Shown one piece after another: positions 51,913 to 60,662 of a DNA stretch of 64,000 bases (positions are counted from its first letter, which is position 1; each line of letters opens with the position of its first letter). Source of the stretch: CAZZCU01 sp964652825. GTDB taxonomy: Bacteria > Bdellovibrionota_B > Oligoflexia > Oligoflexales > CAZZCU01. The stretch spans positions 21,451 to 85,450 of the forward strand of contig CAZZCU010000009.1 in NCBI GenBank assembly GCA_964652825.1. The letters run 5' to 3'. The translations under genes were made by a program, and so were the position numbers. Under the pieces are notes generated by a model that saw only the letters and a list, made by a program, of their open reading frames with translations, did no database searches and was not told the DNA's origin.

Positions 51913-52251
51913 ATGGCGGATAAATATCAAGCGGTATTAAAAAATGTGCGTATCACGCCCCGCAAAGCTCGGTTGGTTGTTGATCTGGTGCGCGGTAAGA
52001 AAGTCGAGAAGGCTCTCGATATTCTGCGCCTGACCAATAAAAAGGGCGCACGTATTCTTTATAAAGTAATCCATTCGGCGATGTCGAATGCTACTGATCG
52101 TGCCACGGTTGATGTCGATCGTTTGATCGTATCAGAGGCTTTCGTGGACGGTGCTGGTATCTGGAAACGCTGGTTGCCACGGGCGCAAGGTCGTGCCACG
52201 CAAATTCATAAGCGTTTGTCGCATATCACCGTTAAGTTGACAGAGAAGTAG
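51913..52251 (+). CDS. rplV: 50S ribosomal protein L22
   Basis: A 112-residue L22. ITPRKARLVVDLVRGKKVEKAL and the tunnel beta-hairpin IWKRWLPRAQGRATQIHKRLSHI (shown as RWLPRAQGRATQI) are present. The GGTGAG site lies just upstream. Confidence 0.96.
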   Translation: MADKYQAVLKNVRITPRKARLVVDLVRGKKVEKALDILRLTNKKGARILYKVIHSAMSNATDRATVDVDRLIVSEAFVDGAGIWKRWLPRAQGRATQIHKRLSHITVKLTEK

Positions 52252-52261
52252 GGGAGTAAGC

Positions 52262-52900
52262 GTGGGACAGAAAGTAAATCCAATTGGCTTCCGCCTTGGT
52301 GTAAACCGTACCTGGTCATCCAACTGGTTCGCGTCGCAAAACTACGCGAAGCTCTTGCAGGAAGACCTGCGGATTCGTAAGTACATCCACGAGAAGTTTG
52401 ATGCCGCTGGTATCGCTCGCGTGGATATCGAACGCGCCGCCTCGAATCTCAAAGTTAATATTTATTCGAGTCGCCCCGGTATCATCATCGGCAAGCGTGG
52501 AGCTGGTGCCGAAGGTCTCAAGGACGAATTGAAGCGGATTTGCAAAATCACCTCGGGTGAGCCGAGTTTGAATGTGTTTGAAGTAAAGAAGCCGGATTTG
52601 GACGCGACCTTGGTTGCCATCAGCATCAAGTCACAGCTTGAGCGCCGGGTGTCTTTCCGTCGCGCGATGAAGAAAGCGATGCAAGCATCTGTTAAAGCGG
52701 GCGCCAAAGGCATTAAAGTCAGTTTGTCCGGTCGATTGGGTGGTGCGGATATGTCGCGTACGGAGCGGTACATGGAAGGTCGCGTGCCTTTGCATACTCT
52801 TCGTGCTGACATCGATTATGGTACAGCCGAGGCGTTGACCACCTATGGTTTGACTGGTGTTAAAGTTTGGATTTTCAAAGGCGATATCCTGTCCCAGTAA
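52262..52900 (+). CDS. rpsC: 30S ribosomal protein S3
   Basis: A 212-residue S3 starting at GTG. GQKVNPIGFRLGVNRTW opens it. The KH domain carries GIIIGKRGAGAEGLK, and RRAMKKAMQASVKAGAKGIK the S3 C-terminal domain. It forms the mRNA entry together with S4 and S5. Confidence 0.97.
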   Translation: MGQKVNPIGFRLGVNRTWSSNWFASQNYAKLLQEDLRIRKYIHEKFDAAGIARVDIERAASNLKVNIYSSRPGIIIGKRGAGAEGLKDELKRICKITSGEPSLNVFEVKKPDLDATLVAISIKSQLERRVSFRRAMKKAMQASVKAGAKGIKVSLSGRLGGADMSRTERYMEGRVPLHTLRADIDYGTAEALTTYGLTGVKVWIFKGDILSQ

Positions 52901-52938
52901 TGGGGCGGTTGGTTTAGGTAAAGACGGAAGGTGTAAAG

Positions 52939-53370
52939 ATGTTATCACCGAAGAAAATGAAATACCGCAAGGTCCATAAGATTCGTATTACCGGTAAAGC
53001 TAAAGCCGGTACGGAACTACAGACAGGCGATTACGGTTTAGTGGCGCTCGAAGGTGGCCGCATTACGTCGCGTCAGATCGAGGCTGCTCGTATCGCGATG
53101 ACGCGTCACATTAAACGCGGTGGCGCGGTTTTAATTAAAATTTTCCCGCACACTCCGGTTACCAAGAAAGCCGCCGAAACGCGGATGGGTTCCGGTAAGG
53201 GTTCGGTTGATCATTATGTAGCGGTTATTAAACCGGGTCGTGTGTTGTACGAAATGGCCGGTGTTGACCGGGCGACGGCGGTAGCTGCTTTGACATTGGC
53301 GGGTTCAAAACTGCCATTGAAAACTAAATTGATGATTCGTGGGGAGGATCCATGGCTGCAAGTGAAATAA
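52939..53370 (+). CDS. rplP: 50S ribosomal protein L16
   Basis: A 143-residue L16. YRKVHKIRITGKAKAGTELQ, GKGSVDHYVAVIKPGRVLYEM and KLPLKTKLMIR are characteristic. The Arg hydroxylated by YcfD in E. coli lies in the stretch after RMGSGKG. The 3' end overlaps rpmC by 19 bases. Confidence 0.96.
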   Translation: MLSPKKMKYRKVHKIRITGKAKAGTELQTGDYGLVALEGGRITSRQIEAARIAMTRHIKRGGAVLIKIFPHTPVTKKAAETRMGSGKGSVDHYVAVIKPGRVLYEMAGVDRATAVAALTLAGSKLPLKTKLMIRGEDPWLQVK

Positions 53371-53675
53371 AGCTGATACCCGCGGGAGAATTTCGTGGTT
53401 ATGACAAGGCGCGCATGATTGAGGCCGAAGCTGGCTTCCGTAAGCTGATTGCTGATTCCCGCATGGATATTTACGGCCAGCGCACCAACAGCAAGACCGG
53501 GATTGTTCGCAAGAACCTCGCGCGTTTGTTGACCGTGAAAGCAGAAATATTACGCTCAGCAGCTCCCGTAGTTAAGGCAGCGGCGCCGAAAGCAACACCA
53601 GTGGCAAAAAAAGCCAAGCCGGCCAAGAAAGCCGCGACAGCAAAAGCACCAAAAACGAAGAAGGCAGGTAAATAA
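53352..53675 (+). CDS. rpmC: 50S ribosomal protein L29 with long Lys/Ala tail
   Basis: A 107-residue protein, against about 63-70 for normal L29. Residues about 15-70 form the L29 two-helix hairpin (AEAGFRKLIADSRMDIYGQ, GIVRKNLARLLTVKAEIL). It is diverged, with the usual N-terminal ELR...EEL replaced. The last about 40 residues are a Lys/Ala/Pro/Thr tail resembling histone-like tails. The ATG lies 9 bases before the end of an AGGAGGATC-like site within rplP. Confidence 0.85.
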   Translation: MAASEIKLIPAGEFRGYDKARMIEAEAGFRKLIADSRMDIYGQRTNSKTGIVRKNLARLLTVKAEILRSAAPVVKAAAPKATPVAKKAKPAKKAATAKAPKTKKAGK

Positions 53676-53677
53676 TC

Positions 53678-53944
53678 GTGAGTAGCGAGACAACAAAAAA
53701 ATCAAAACCGGTTCGTGCGGTCGTGACCAGTGCCAAGATGAACAAATCGCGTGTGGCAGTGTCCGAGCGTTTGGTTAAACATCCCATGTATGCCAAATAC
53801 ATGCGTCGCACGACGAAAGTGATGTTCCACGACGAGAAAAATTTAAGTCAAGAAGGTGATACGGTATTGCTTGCTCAGGCGGCGCCAAAAAGCGCGCGCA
53901 AGCGTTTCACGCTTCTCGAGATTGTTACGAAAGCAGTTAAGTAA
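53678..53944 (+). CDS. rpsQ: 30S ribosomal protein S17
   Basis: An 88-residue S17 starting at GTG 2 bases after rpmC. AVVTSAKMNKSRVAVSERLVKHPMYAKYMRRTTKVMFHDE (central OB-fold) is recognisable from SAKMNKSRVAVSERL. The N-terminus has an added KKSKPVR patch. Confidence 0.93.
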   Translation: MSSETTKKSKPVRAVVTSAKMNKSRVAVSERLVKHPMYAKYMRRTTKVMFHDEKNLSQEGDTVLLAQAAPKSARKRFTLLEIVTKAVK

Positions 53945-53982
53945 GCCAGCAGTAGAGTCTGGGCTTTAAGAGGATAGCGATC

Positions 53983-54354
53983 ATGATACAGATGGAAACA
54001 GTACTACAAAGTGGCGACAACTCCGGAGCTAAGAGCCTTAAGTGCTTTAAGGTTTTGGGTGGCAGCAAAAAACGCGTGGCTACCGTTGGCGACATCATTG
54101 TGGTTTCAGTTAAAGAAGCTATTCCAAATAGCAAAGTGGAAAAAGGCTCCGTTCATCGTGCGGTTGTTGTGCGCACCAAAAAAGAAGTTCGTCGCGCCGA
54201 TGGCAGTACGATTCGTTTTGACGAGAACGCGGCGGTGTTGATTAAAGGTAAAGAATTAGAGCCTGTTGGCACACGTATCTTTGGACCAGTAGCCCGCGAA
54301 GTTCGCGCCAAAGGTTTTGGCCGTATCGCATCCCTGGCTCCAGAAGTGTTGTAG
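53983..54354 (+). CDS. rplN: 50S ribosomal protein L14
   Basis: A 123-residue L14, complete: METVLQSGDNSGAKSLKCFKV, SVKEAIPNSKVEKGSVHRAVVVR, and the end IASLAPEVL. In nearly all bacteria rplX (L24) follows; here rplE follows after 22 bases. Confidence 0.97.
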   Translation: MIQMETVLQSGDNSGAKSLKCFKVLGGSKKRVATVGDIIVVSVKEAIPNSKVEKGSVHRAVVVRTKKEVRRADGSTIRFDENAAVLIKGKELEPVGTRIFGPVAREVRAKGFGRIASLAPEVL

Positions 54355-54376
54355 CAGGAAATTTAGGAGATATATC

Positions 54377-54934
54377 GTGTCTAAGAAAACTGGTTACACA
54401 CCGAGGCTGCAGAAGGTTTACCAAGAGTCGGTAAGCGCGCTGCAAAAAGAATTGGGTTTGGCAAACCCGATGGAAGTTCCGCGTATTGAAAAGATCGTGG
54501 TGAACATCGGTCAAGGTGAGGCTGCATCCAACAGCAAGATTCTCGATGGTGCCGTTAAGGACCTTGAGGCGATCACGGGACAGAAAGCATTGCGCACCAA
54601 ATCACGGTTGAGCATTGCGAGCTTCAAGCTGCGTAAGGGCGTGCCAATCGGCTGCTGCGTAACTTTGCGTCGCGCCAAGATGTATGAGTTCTTGGATCGT
54701 TTGGTGAATGTGGCAACCCCGCGTATTCGCGACTTCCGCGGCTTTTCGCCGAAGAGTTTCGATGGTCGTGGCAATTATACACTGGGTTTGAAAGAGCAGA
54801 TCATTTTCCCGGAGATTGATTACGATAAAGTCGATCGCGTGCGTGGCATGGGTATCGTTATCGTTACCAACGCCAAAAATGATTTGCAGGCAAAAGCGTT
54901 GCTGGAGAAGTTTAACTTCCCGTTCCGTAAATAA
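54377..54934 (+). CDS. rplE: 50S ribosomal protein L5
   Basis: A 185-residue L5 starting at GTG with TAGGAG upstream. NPMEVPRIEKIVVNIGQGEA, SFKLRKGVPIGCCVTLR and FPEIDYDKVDRVRGM are standard 5S rRNA-binding features. It directly follows rplN, with no L24 gene between. Confidence 0.96.
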   Translation: MSKKTGYTPRLQKVYQESVSALQKELGLANPMEVPRIEKIVVNIGQGEAASNSKILDGAVKDLEAITGQKALRTKSRLSIASFKLRKGVPIGCCVTLRRAKMYEFLDRLVNVATPRIRDFRGFSPKSFDGRGNYTLGLKEQIIFPEIDYDKVDRVRGMGIVIVTNAKNDLQAKALLEKFNFPFRK

Positions 54935-54977
54935 GTGGTCGAGACGAAGGTCTCGTAAGGGTCTTTGAGGAGTATAA

Positions 54978-55163
54978 ATGGCAAAGAAAGCGCTCATCGA
55001 AAAAAGCAAGAGAAAGCCGAAGTTTTCAACTCGCGCTTACACTCGCTGCAACAACTGTGGTCGTCCGCGGGCGGTGTACCGCAAATTCGGCGTCTGTCGC
55101 ATTTGCTTCCGTCAGATGGCGCTCAAAGGCATGTTAGCTGGTGTAACTAAGGCTTCTTGGTAA
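54978..55163 (+). CDS. rpsN: 30S ribosomal protein S14, zinc type
   Basis: A 61-residue S14 with four zinc ligands C24, C27, C40 and C43 (CNNC...CRIC). This is the short zinc-containing form, not the longer cysteine-free form typical of E. coli. Confidence 0.97.
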   Translation: MAKKALIEKSKRKPKFSTRAYTRCNNCGRPRAVYRKFGVCRICFRQMALKGMLAGVTKASW

Positions 55164-55180
55164 TCGGGAGATAAAGCAAT

Positions 55181-55579
55181 ATGAATACAGTTGATCCAAT
55201 CGCGGATATGTTGACCAGAGTCAGAAACGCTCAGAAGGCGGGCCATGACGTGGTTTCCGTGCCGGCGTCTAAAACCAAGATCGCGATCGCGCATATCCTT
55301 AAAGAAGAAGGCTTTGTGCGTAACTACAAATGTATCCGCGACAAGAAACAAGGCGTGTTGAAGATCGCGCTTAAGTATCGTCCGGATGGTGGTGGCGTTA
55401 TCTCCAAGCTTGAACGTCGTAGCACGTCGTCACGTCGGGTTTATCTGAGTGCTGACAAGCTACCATACGTAAAGAGTGGTTTCGGCGTGGCAATTATTTC
55501 GACTTCCCGTGGCATGATGTCTGATCGCGAAGCGCGTCAGTTGAATGTCGGCGGTGAGTATGTTTGTTCGGTTTCTTAA
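55181..55579 (+). CDS. rpsH: 30S ribosomal protein S8
   Basis: A 132-residue S8. DPIADMLTRVRNAQ opens it. STSRGMMSDREARQLNVGGE contains the 16S helix 21-binding turn. In E. coli S8 represses the spc operon. Confidence 0.97.
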   Translation: MNTVDPIADMLTRVRNAQKAGHDVVSVPASKTKIAIAHILKEEGFVRNYKCIRDKKQGVLKIALKYRPDGGGVISKLERRSTSSRRVYLSADKLPYVKSGFGVAIISTSRGMMSDREARQLNVGGEYVCSVS

Positions 55580-55599
55580 TAAGGTAAAGTGGGGCGCAT

Positions 55600-56145
55600 A
55601 TGTCTCGTGTAGGTAAAAAAGTTATTACACTGCCAAAAGGCGTGGAAGTTAAGGTTGAGCAAGGCCTGGTGAAGGTCAAGGGTCCCAAAGGTTCTCTTGA
55701 GCGCAAGCTGCATACGTCGATGAACCTCAAGATCGATACGGGTGCCATCACGGTCGTGCCCAAGGCCGATACCAAGCTGAACAAAAAGTTCCACGGCCTG
55801 ACGCGGACGCTGGTCGACAACATGGTGGTTGGTGTTACAACTGGCTATAGCAAGTCGTTGACGCTCGTGGGTGTTGGTTATCGTGCCGTACAAAAAGGCA
55901 AAGGTTTGACTTTGAGCCTTGGCTACAGTCATCCGATCGATTTCGATCCGCCGGCTGGTGTTGAATTGAAGGTGGATAAACAAACCACGGTTATCGTCTC
56001 CGGTGCCAATAAAGAAGACGTGGGTCTGGTCGCTGAGAAAATCAGAGGCTTCCGCGCTCCGGAACCATACCATGGCAAGGGTGTTCGCTATACCGATGAG
56101 CGTATCGCTACCAAAGTCGGTAAAGCCGCTGGTGCGAAGAAGTAA
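55600..56145 (+). CDS. rplF: 50S ribosomal protein L6
   Basis: A 181-residue L6. MSRVGKKVITLPKGVEVKV and the C-terminal half (GVGYRAVQKGKGLTLSLGYSHPI, FRAPEPYHGKGVRY) match the two-domain protein near the factor-binding site. Confidence 0.97.
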   Translation: MSRVGKKVITLPKGVEVKVEQGLVKVKGPKGSLERKLHTSMNLKIDTGAITVVPKADTKLNKKFHGLTRTLVDNMVVGVTTGYSKSLTLVGVGYRAVQKGKGLTLSLGYSHPIDFDPPAGVELKVDKQTTVIVSGANKEDVGLVAEKIRGFRAPEPYHGKGVRYTDERIATKVGKAAGAKK

Positions 56146-56186
56146 ATAAAAACGGCGAATAGCTTGAAATAGTAAAAGGTGAACTC

Positions 56187-56546
56187 ATGGCGAATCGTTA
56201 TCAAAAAGTAGCAAATCAGCGTAAGAAGCGCAAAATGCGGGTGCGCAATAAAGTTTCGGGTACCGGTGAGCGTCCGCGTTTATCCGTATTCCGCTCGGCA
56301 ACGCACGTTTATGCGCAAGTTATTGATGATGTTGCTGGTAAAACTCTGGTTAGTATTCATACCTTTGCCAAAGGCAAGGCGGATCGTGCCGGTATCGACA
56401 CTTGTTCTGAGCTTGGTAAGAAACTGGCTGGTAAATGCAAAGAGAAGAAAATTGAGACCGTTGTCTTTGACAAAGGTCGCTTTAATTACCACGGCCGCGT
56501 TAAGGCATTTGCTGACGGCGCGCGCGAAGGTGGTTTGAGCTTTTAA
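56187..56546 (+). CDS. rplR: 50S ribosomal protein L18
   Basis: A 119-residue L18. RVRNKVSGTGERPRLSVFRSA and the end NYHGRVKAFADGAREGGLSF are 5S rRNA-binding hallmarks. Confidence 0.97.
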   Translation: MANRYQKVANQRKKRKMRVRNKVSGTGERPRLSVFRSATHVYAQVIDDVAGKTLVSIHTFAKGKADRAGIDTCSELGKKLAGKCKEKKIETVVFDKGRFNYHGRVKAFADGAREGGLSF

Positions 56547-56581
56547 TCGACTGAAAAAGAAAAAGACTCGGGAGGCATAGA

Positions 56582-57157
56582 GTGGCAAGAGAGCAAAGAG
56601 AAACTAACGCGGATCCATTACAGGACAAAGTCGTCGGCATTTCGCGCGTTGCGAAAGTCGTCAAAGGCGGTCGTCGTTTCAGCTTCAGCGCTTTGGTTGT
56701 AGTTGGTGATGGTAAAGAACGCGTTGGTTACGGCTTGGGCAAGGCCGGCGAAGTTCCGGACGCGATCAAGAAAGGCTCCGACCAGGCTAAGAAAACCATG
56801 GTCGCCGTTTGTAAGCAAGACGGTACGATTCCTTTTGAAGTGATCGGCAGATACGGCTCGGCGAAAGTGCTCATGTACCCCGCGAAAAAAGGTACTGGAA
56901 TTATTGCCGGTGGCGCTGTGCGTACGATCGTTGAGATGGCTGGTATTCAGGATATCGTTTGCAAAGTTCATGGTACCAAGAACAATCAAAACGTTGTGCG
57001 CGCGGTTATGAATGGCTTGGCGCAATTGATGACCCCCGAACAATATGCCGCTGGTCGCGAGAAGCCGTTGGATGAAGTATTCCAAATTCGTCAATCGGCC
57101 AACGACAAGAAACGCGCTATTCGTCAACAGGAGAAAGCTGCCGCCAGAAAAAAATAA
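56582..57157 (+). CDS. rpsE: 30S ribosomal protein S5
   Basis: A 191-residue S5 starting at GTG. VVKGGRRFSFSALVVVGDG and GYGLGKAGEVPDAIKKG are the double-stranded RNA-binding part. It ends in a Lys/Ala/Arg tail. Confidence 0.97.
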   Translation: MAREQRETNADPLQDKVVGISRVAKVVKGGRRFSFSALVVVGDGKERVGYGLGKAGEVPDAIKKGSDQAKKTMVAVCKQDGTIPFEVIGRYGSAKVLMYPAKKGTGIIAGGAVRTIVEMAGIQDIVCKVHGTKNNQNVVRAVMNGLAQLMTPEQYAAGREKPLDEVFQIRQSANDKKRAIRQQEKAAARKK

Positions 57158-57181
57158 GGCGGGAGTTGAGGGAGATAGGCA

Positions 57182-57367
57182 ATGTCAAAAATTACCGTAC
57201 GTCAAAAAGCTAGTGTGATTGGTCAGCCGAAGTCACAGCGTTTAATTTTGCGCGGCTTGGGTTTGCGTCGTATGGGTGCGGTAAACACCGTGCCTGATAA
57301 CAATTGCATTCGCGGCATGATCAACAAAGTGAAACATTTGGTCTCTTACGAACTGACCAGCAAATAA
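57182..57367 (+). CDS. rpmD: 50S ribosomal protein L30
   Basis: A 61-residue L30. QKASVIGQPKSQRLILRGLGLRR and DNNCIRGMINKVKHLV fit the family; one Cys replaces the usual residue at N-C-I. Confidence 0.93.
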   Translation: MSKITVRQKASVIGQPKSQRLILRGLGLRRMGAVNTVPDNNCIRGMINKVKHLVSYELTSK

Positions 57368-57393
57368 GCCATGGGCTGAAGAGGTATTAAGTT

Positions 57394-57837
57394 ATGAAAG
57401 CGCTGAACAATCTAAGTCCAGCAAAAGGCTCCAACCAGAACAAGAAGCGTCTTGGTCGCGGTATCGGTAGCGGTCTTGGCAAGACGGCCGGTAAAGGGCA
57501 CAAAGGTCAGTTGCAACGCTCCGGCGGTACGTCACGTCCGGGTTTTGAAGGCGGTCAGATGCCGATGTATCGTCGCTTACCGAAACGCGGTTTCTTTAAT
57601 CCGTTCCGCAAAGAATACAACGAAGTAAATATCGGCGCGCTGAATGTTTTCGATGCGAAAACCAAAGTTACGCCGGAAGAATTAAAGAAAGCCGGTTTGC
57701 TTCGTCAGCCTGGTTTGCCTGTTAAGCTTCTAGCAAAGGGAAAGCTAGAGAAAGCGGTCACGATTGCCGTGCATAAGTCGAGCGCATCTGCTAAAGCCGC
57801 TATCGAAAAAGCTGGTGGCAAAGTCGAGGAGATTTAA
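57394..57837 (+). CDS. rplO: 50S ribosomal protein L15
   Basis: A 147-residue L15. LSPAKGSNQNKKRLGRGIGSG and GGTSRPGFEGGQMPMYRRLPKRG are the conserved N-terminal extension. It stops 2 bases before secY. Confidence 0.97.
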   Translation: MKALNNLSPAKGSNQNKKRLGRGIGSGLGKTAGKGHKGQLQRSGGTSRPGFEGGQMPMYRRLPKRGFFNPFRKEYNEVNIGALNVFDAKTKVTPEELKKAGLLRQPGLPVKLLAKGKLEKAVTIAVHKSSASAKAAIEKAGGKVEEI

Positions 57838-57839
57838 GC

Positions 57840-59156
57840 GTGGGGCAAAGGATTGCTAGTCTACCGAAAGTCAATCACCTACAAAGAAAAATAGCATTTA
57901 CCTTAGGGTTTCTTGCTCTTTATCGTATCGGCGTGCACGTGCCTATTCCAGGCGTTGACACGGCCGCTTTAGGCGAATTTTTTCGCGGTCAGGGCGCCAA
58001 TCTTTTCGGCATGTTTAATATGTTTTCGGGCGGCGCCTTGGAGCGCTTTAGTGTTTTTGCTCTAGGCATTATGCCCTATATCTCGGCGTCTATTATCGCG
58101 CAGCTTTTGACGGTGGTGATTCCGCATCTGGAAGCGCTGTCCAAAGAAGGCGAAGCTGGCCGCAAAAAAATCACCCAATATACCCGCTATGGCACGATCG
58201 TGCTGGCGGTGATTCAAGGTTACATGATTGCGCGTACGCTGGAGACTTCGGACTTTAACGGTTCAAGTCTGGTCGTGGATGGCGGTATGGGCTGGAAAAT
58301 CATGACTACCATGTCGTTGACCGCTGGTACGGCCTTTGTGATGTGGCTGGGTGAACGTATTACTGAAAAAGGTGTCGGCAACGGCATGTCGCTGATCATC
58401 TTCGCAGGTATTGTGGCCGAGTTGCCCGGCGTTATTTCCAATACCTATACACAATATACGTCTGCGCAAATGGACTTCCTGTTGATCTTGATGATTATCG
58501 CGGTTGTTATCGCGGTGATCGCGGGTGTCATCTTCATGGAGCAGGGCTCGCGTCAAATTCCCATTCAATACGCCAAACGTCAGGTTGGTAACCGTGTGTA
58601 TGGTGGACAGAATACGCATTTACCGATGCGAGTGAATTCAGCTGGTGTAATTCCGCCAATTTTCGCCAGTTCGTTGCTGCAATTTCCGTTGACGGTCGCC
58701 GCCGTGGCGCCGACGAGCAAGTTAGGGGAAATGGTCGGTACTGTCTTTATTCCAGGTGGTTGGCTGTATAACACCGTTTATGTTTCGTTGATTGTCTTCT
58801 TTGCGTTCTTTTATACATCGATTGTGTTCAAGACCGACGATATTGCCGAGAATCTCAAGAAGAATGGTGGTTTTATTCCTGGAATCCGTCCGGGTACGCG
58901 TACCGCGGAGTATTTAAATAAAGTGCTATTCCGGTTGACGTTGGTGGGCGCGATTTATCTCGCGGCTATTTGTGTGTTGCCGACGATTTTGACGAGTCAG
59001 TTCAATGTACAGTTCTACTTTGGTGGAACGAGTTTGTTGATCGTTGTGGGCGTGGCGCTGGAGACGTTTAGACAGATCGATGCGCATATGCAGTCGCTCC
59101 GTTATGAAACGTTCCTGAAACATGGAGCCATTCGTCCGCGAGGCCGGCGCGCATGA
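57840..59156 (+). CDS. secY: preprotein translocase subunit SecY
   Basis: A 438-residue ten-helix channel subunit starting at GTG. VHVPIPGVDTAALGEFF, FALGIMPYISASIIAQLL, GMWLGE-type ERITEKGVGNGMS, and the cytoplasmic loop ENLKKNGGFIPGIRPG for SecA/ribosome contact are intact. The stop overlaps the adk start (ATGA). Confidence 0.97.
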   Translation: MGQRIASLPKVNHLQRKIAFTLGFLALYRIGVHVPIPGVDTAALGEFFRGQGANLFGMFNMFSGGALERFSVFALGIMPYISASIIAQLLTVVIPHLEALSKEGEAGRKKITQYTRYGTIVLAVIQGYMIARTLETSDFNGSSLVVDGGMGWKIMTTMSLTAGTAFVMWLGERITEKGVGNGMSLIIFAGIVAELPGVISNTYTQYTSAQMDFLLILMIIAVVIAVIAGVIFMEQGSRQIPIQYAKRQVGNRVYGGQNTHLPMRVNSAGVIPPIFASSLLQFPLTVAAVAPTSKLGEMVGTVFIPGGWLYNTVYVSLIVFFAFFYTSIVFKTDDIAENLKKNGGFIPGIRPGTRTAEYLNKVLFRLTLVGAIYLAAICVLPTILTSQFNVQFYFGGTSLLIVVGVALETFRQIDAHMQSLRYETFLKHGAIRPRGRRA

Positions 59157-59806
59157 TCGTCGTCCTAACTGGCGCCCCTGGGGCTGGTAAGGGAACGCAA
59201 GCCGATTTGTTGGCGCAGCGTTTGGGATTTCGCAAGGTTTCTACTGGTGATGCATTGCGTCGCCAGGTGAAGTTACAGACCGAGGTTGGCAAGAAGGCCG
59301 ATGCCTTGATGTCAGCCGGTCGTTTGGTTCCTGATGATGTTCTCCTCGATATTTTGAAAACCGAGGTGGGCGATAATGGCGCGGAGAAGATCCTTTTGGA
59401 TGGTTATCCTCGCAACGTGGCACAGGCCGCGACTTTAAAAAACGCCATGCATGGCGTGCATCCTGTAAAGGCTGCTATTCACCTGGATGTGGATCGTGAG
59501 GAGCTGATTGGGCGGCTAAGCGGGCGTCGCGTGTGCGAGAAGTGCGGAGCGACGTTCCATGTGGATACCAAGCCGCCACAGTCAGCAGGGATATGTGATG
59601 CTTGTGGCTCGCAGTTGGTGCGCCGCTCAGACGATGACCCGAAGAAAATCGCTGTGCGGTTAGATGTTTACGAGCGTGACACCAAGCCGATTCTGGATTT
59701 TTACCGCCAGGAAGACCTGTACCATCGGGTCAACGGAAGCGGGGATTTGGAGGCGGTTTACGGGCAGCTGGCGAAATTAGTGGAAGGTGTTACTGGAAGT
59801 CATTGA
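59153..59806 (+). CDS. adk: adenylate kinase with zinc-binding lid
   Basis: A 217-residue enzyme interconverting AMP, ADP and ATP. The P-loop GAPGAGKGT is at 7-15, and FRKVSTGDALR and LLDGYPRN bind AMP. The lid has four cysteines C128, C131, C148 and C151 (CEKC...CDAC), the zinc or structural form found in Gram-positives and some Gram-negatives, rather than the Cys-free E. coli lid. Confidence 0.96.
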   Translation: MIVVLTGAPGAGKGTQADLLAQRLGFRKVSTGDALRRQVKLQTEVGKKADALMSAGRLVPDDVLLDILKTEVGDNGAEKILLDGYPRNVAQAATLKNAMHGVHPVKAAIHLDVDREELIGRLSGRRVCEKCGATFHVDTKPPQSAGICDACGSQLVRRSDDDPKKIAVRLDVYERDTKPILDFYRQEDLYHRVNGSGDLEAVYGQLAKLVEGVTGSH

Positions 59807-59828
59807 TTCCCTTGCTCTTGGCGGGCGT

Positions 59829-59855
59829 TTGCGTTAAGTTACCGCAACCTTTTTT
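59829..59855 (+). terminator. weak terminator-like hairpin between adk and infA
   Basis: TTGCG (59829-59833) pairs CGCAA (59843-59847) over a 9-base loop, followed by CC and six T. The 107-base gap is the longest in the ribosomal cluster and could both attenuate the spc part and hold an internal promoter for infA. No clear promoter boxes are visible. Confidence 0.35.
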
Positions 59856-59913
59856 GCCCTAGAGTAAGGCGCTAGCCGAGTGCGGGTGGTTTTTTTAATA
59901 TTCTTGGGCGGTT

Positions 59914-60132
59914 ATGGCAAAAGAAGAAGTTATCGAAGTCGAAGGTACGGTGCGTGAACCACTTCCCAACGCGATGTTTCGCGTGGAACTCGATAACGGC
60001 CATGTGGTGCTGGCGCATATCAGCGGAAAAATGCGGATGCATTTTATTCGTATTTTGCCAGGCGACAAAGTGAAGCTCGAGATTTCACCGTATGATTTAA
60101 CGCGCGGTCGTATTATTTATCGCGCCAAGTAA
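59914..60132 (+). CDS. infA: translation initiation factor IF-1
   Basis: A 72-residue OB-fold protein (MAKEEVIEVEGTVREPLPNA, FRVELDNGHVVLAHISGKMR) that blocks the A site during initiation. Confidence 0.97.
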   Translation: MAKEEVIEVEGTVREPLPNAMFRVELDNGHVVLAHISGKMRMHFIRILPGDKVKLEISPYDLTRGRIIYRAK

Positions 60133-60152
60133 GTTTGAGTAGAGGTTGTGTT

Positions 60153-60266
60153 ATGAAAGTGCGAGCAAGTGTGAAGCCGATTTGTGTTAAGTGTCGCGTC
60201 ATCCGCCGTGCGGGTATTGTGCGCGTGATTTGCAGCGTTAAAAAACACAAGCAGCGCCAAGGGTAG
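60153..60266 (+). CDS. rpmJ: 50S ribosomal protein L36, zinc type
   Basis: A 37-residue protein between infA and rpsM. MKVRASVKPICVKCRVIRR opens it, and zinc ligands C11, C14, C27 and H32 are all kept. It ends KHKQRQG. AGAGG lies upstream. Confidence 0.96.
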   Translation: MKVRASVKPICVKCRVIRRAGIVRVICSVKKHKQRQG

Positions 60267-60275
60267 GGAGAAACG

Positions 60276-60644
60276 ATGGCACGTATTTCGGGTGTAGATT
60301 TACCAGGTCATAAGCGCATTGATATCGCGTTAACATCTATCTACGGCATTGGTCGCACGTCAGCACGCAAGATCGTTGTTGAAGCGGGTTTGCCTATCGA
60401 TAAGAAAGCCGCGGACCTCTCTGCTGATGAAGTGAATAATCTGCGTAAAGTTATCGACAGCAAGCACATGGTGGAAGGTGATTTGCGACGCGAAGTGTCG
60501 CTGAACATCAAACGTTTGGTCGACTTGGGTAATTATCGCGGCAATCGTCATCGCAAAAGTTTGCCGACTCGCGGCCAAAGAACGAAAACCAATGCACGTA
60601 CGCGCAAAGGTCCTCGTAAGACGATCGCTAATAAGAAAAAGTAA
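60276..60644 (+). CDS. rpsM: 30S ribosomal protein S13
   Basis: A 122-residue S13. ARISGVDLPGHKRIDIALTS, SIYGIGRTSARKI and NYRGNRHRKSLPTRGQRTKT are standard. The tail reaching the P site is Lys/Arg-rich. Confidence 0.97.
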   Translation: MARISGVDLPGHKRIDIALTSIYGIGRTSARKIVVEAGLPIDKKAADLSADEVNNLRKVIDSKHMVEGDLRREVSLNIKRLVDLGNYRGNRHRKSLPTRGQRTKTNARTRKGPRKTIANKKK

Positions 60645-60662
60645 GTAAGGGGTAATGATCAT

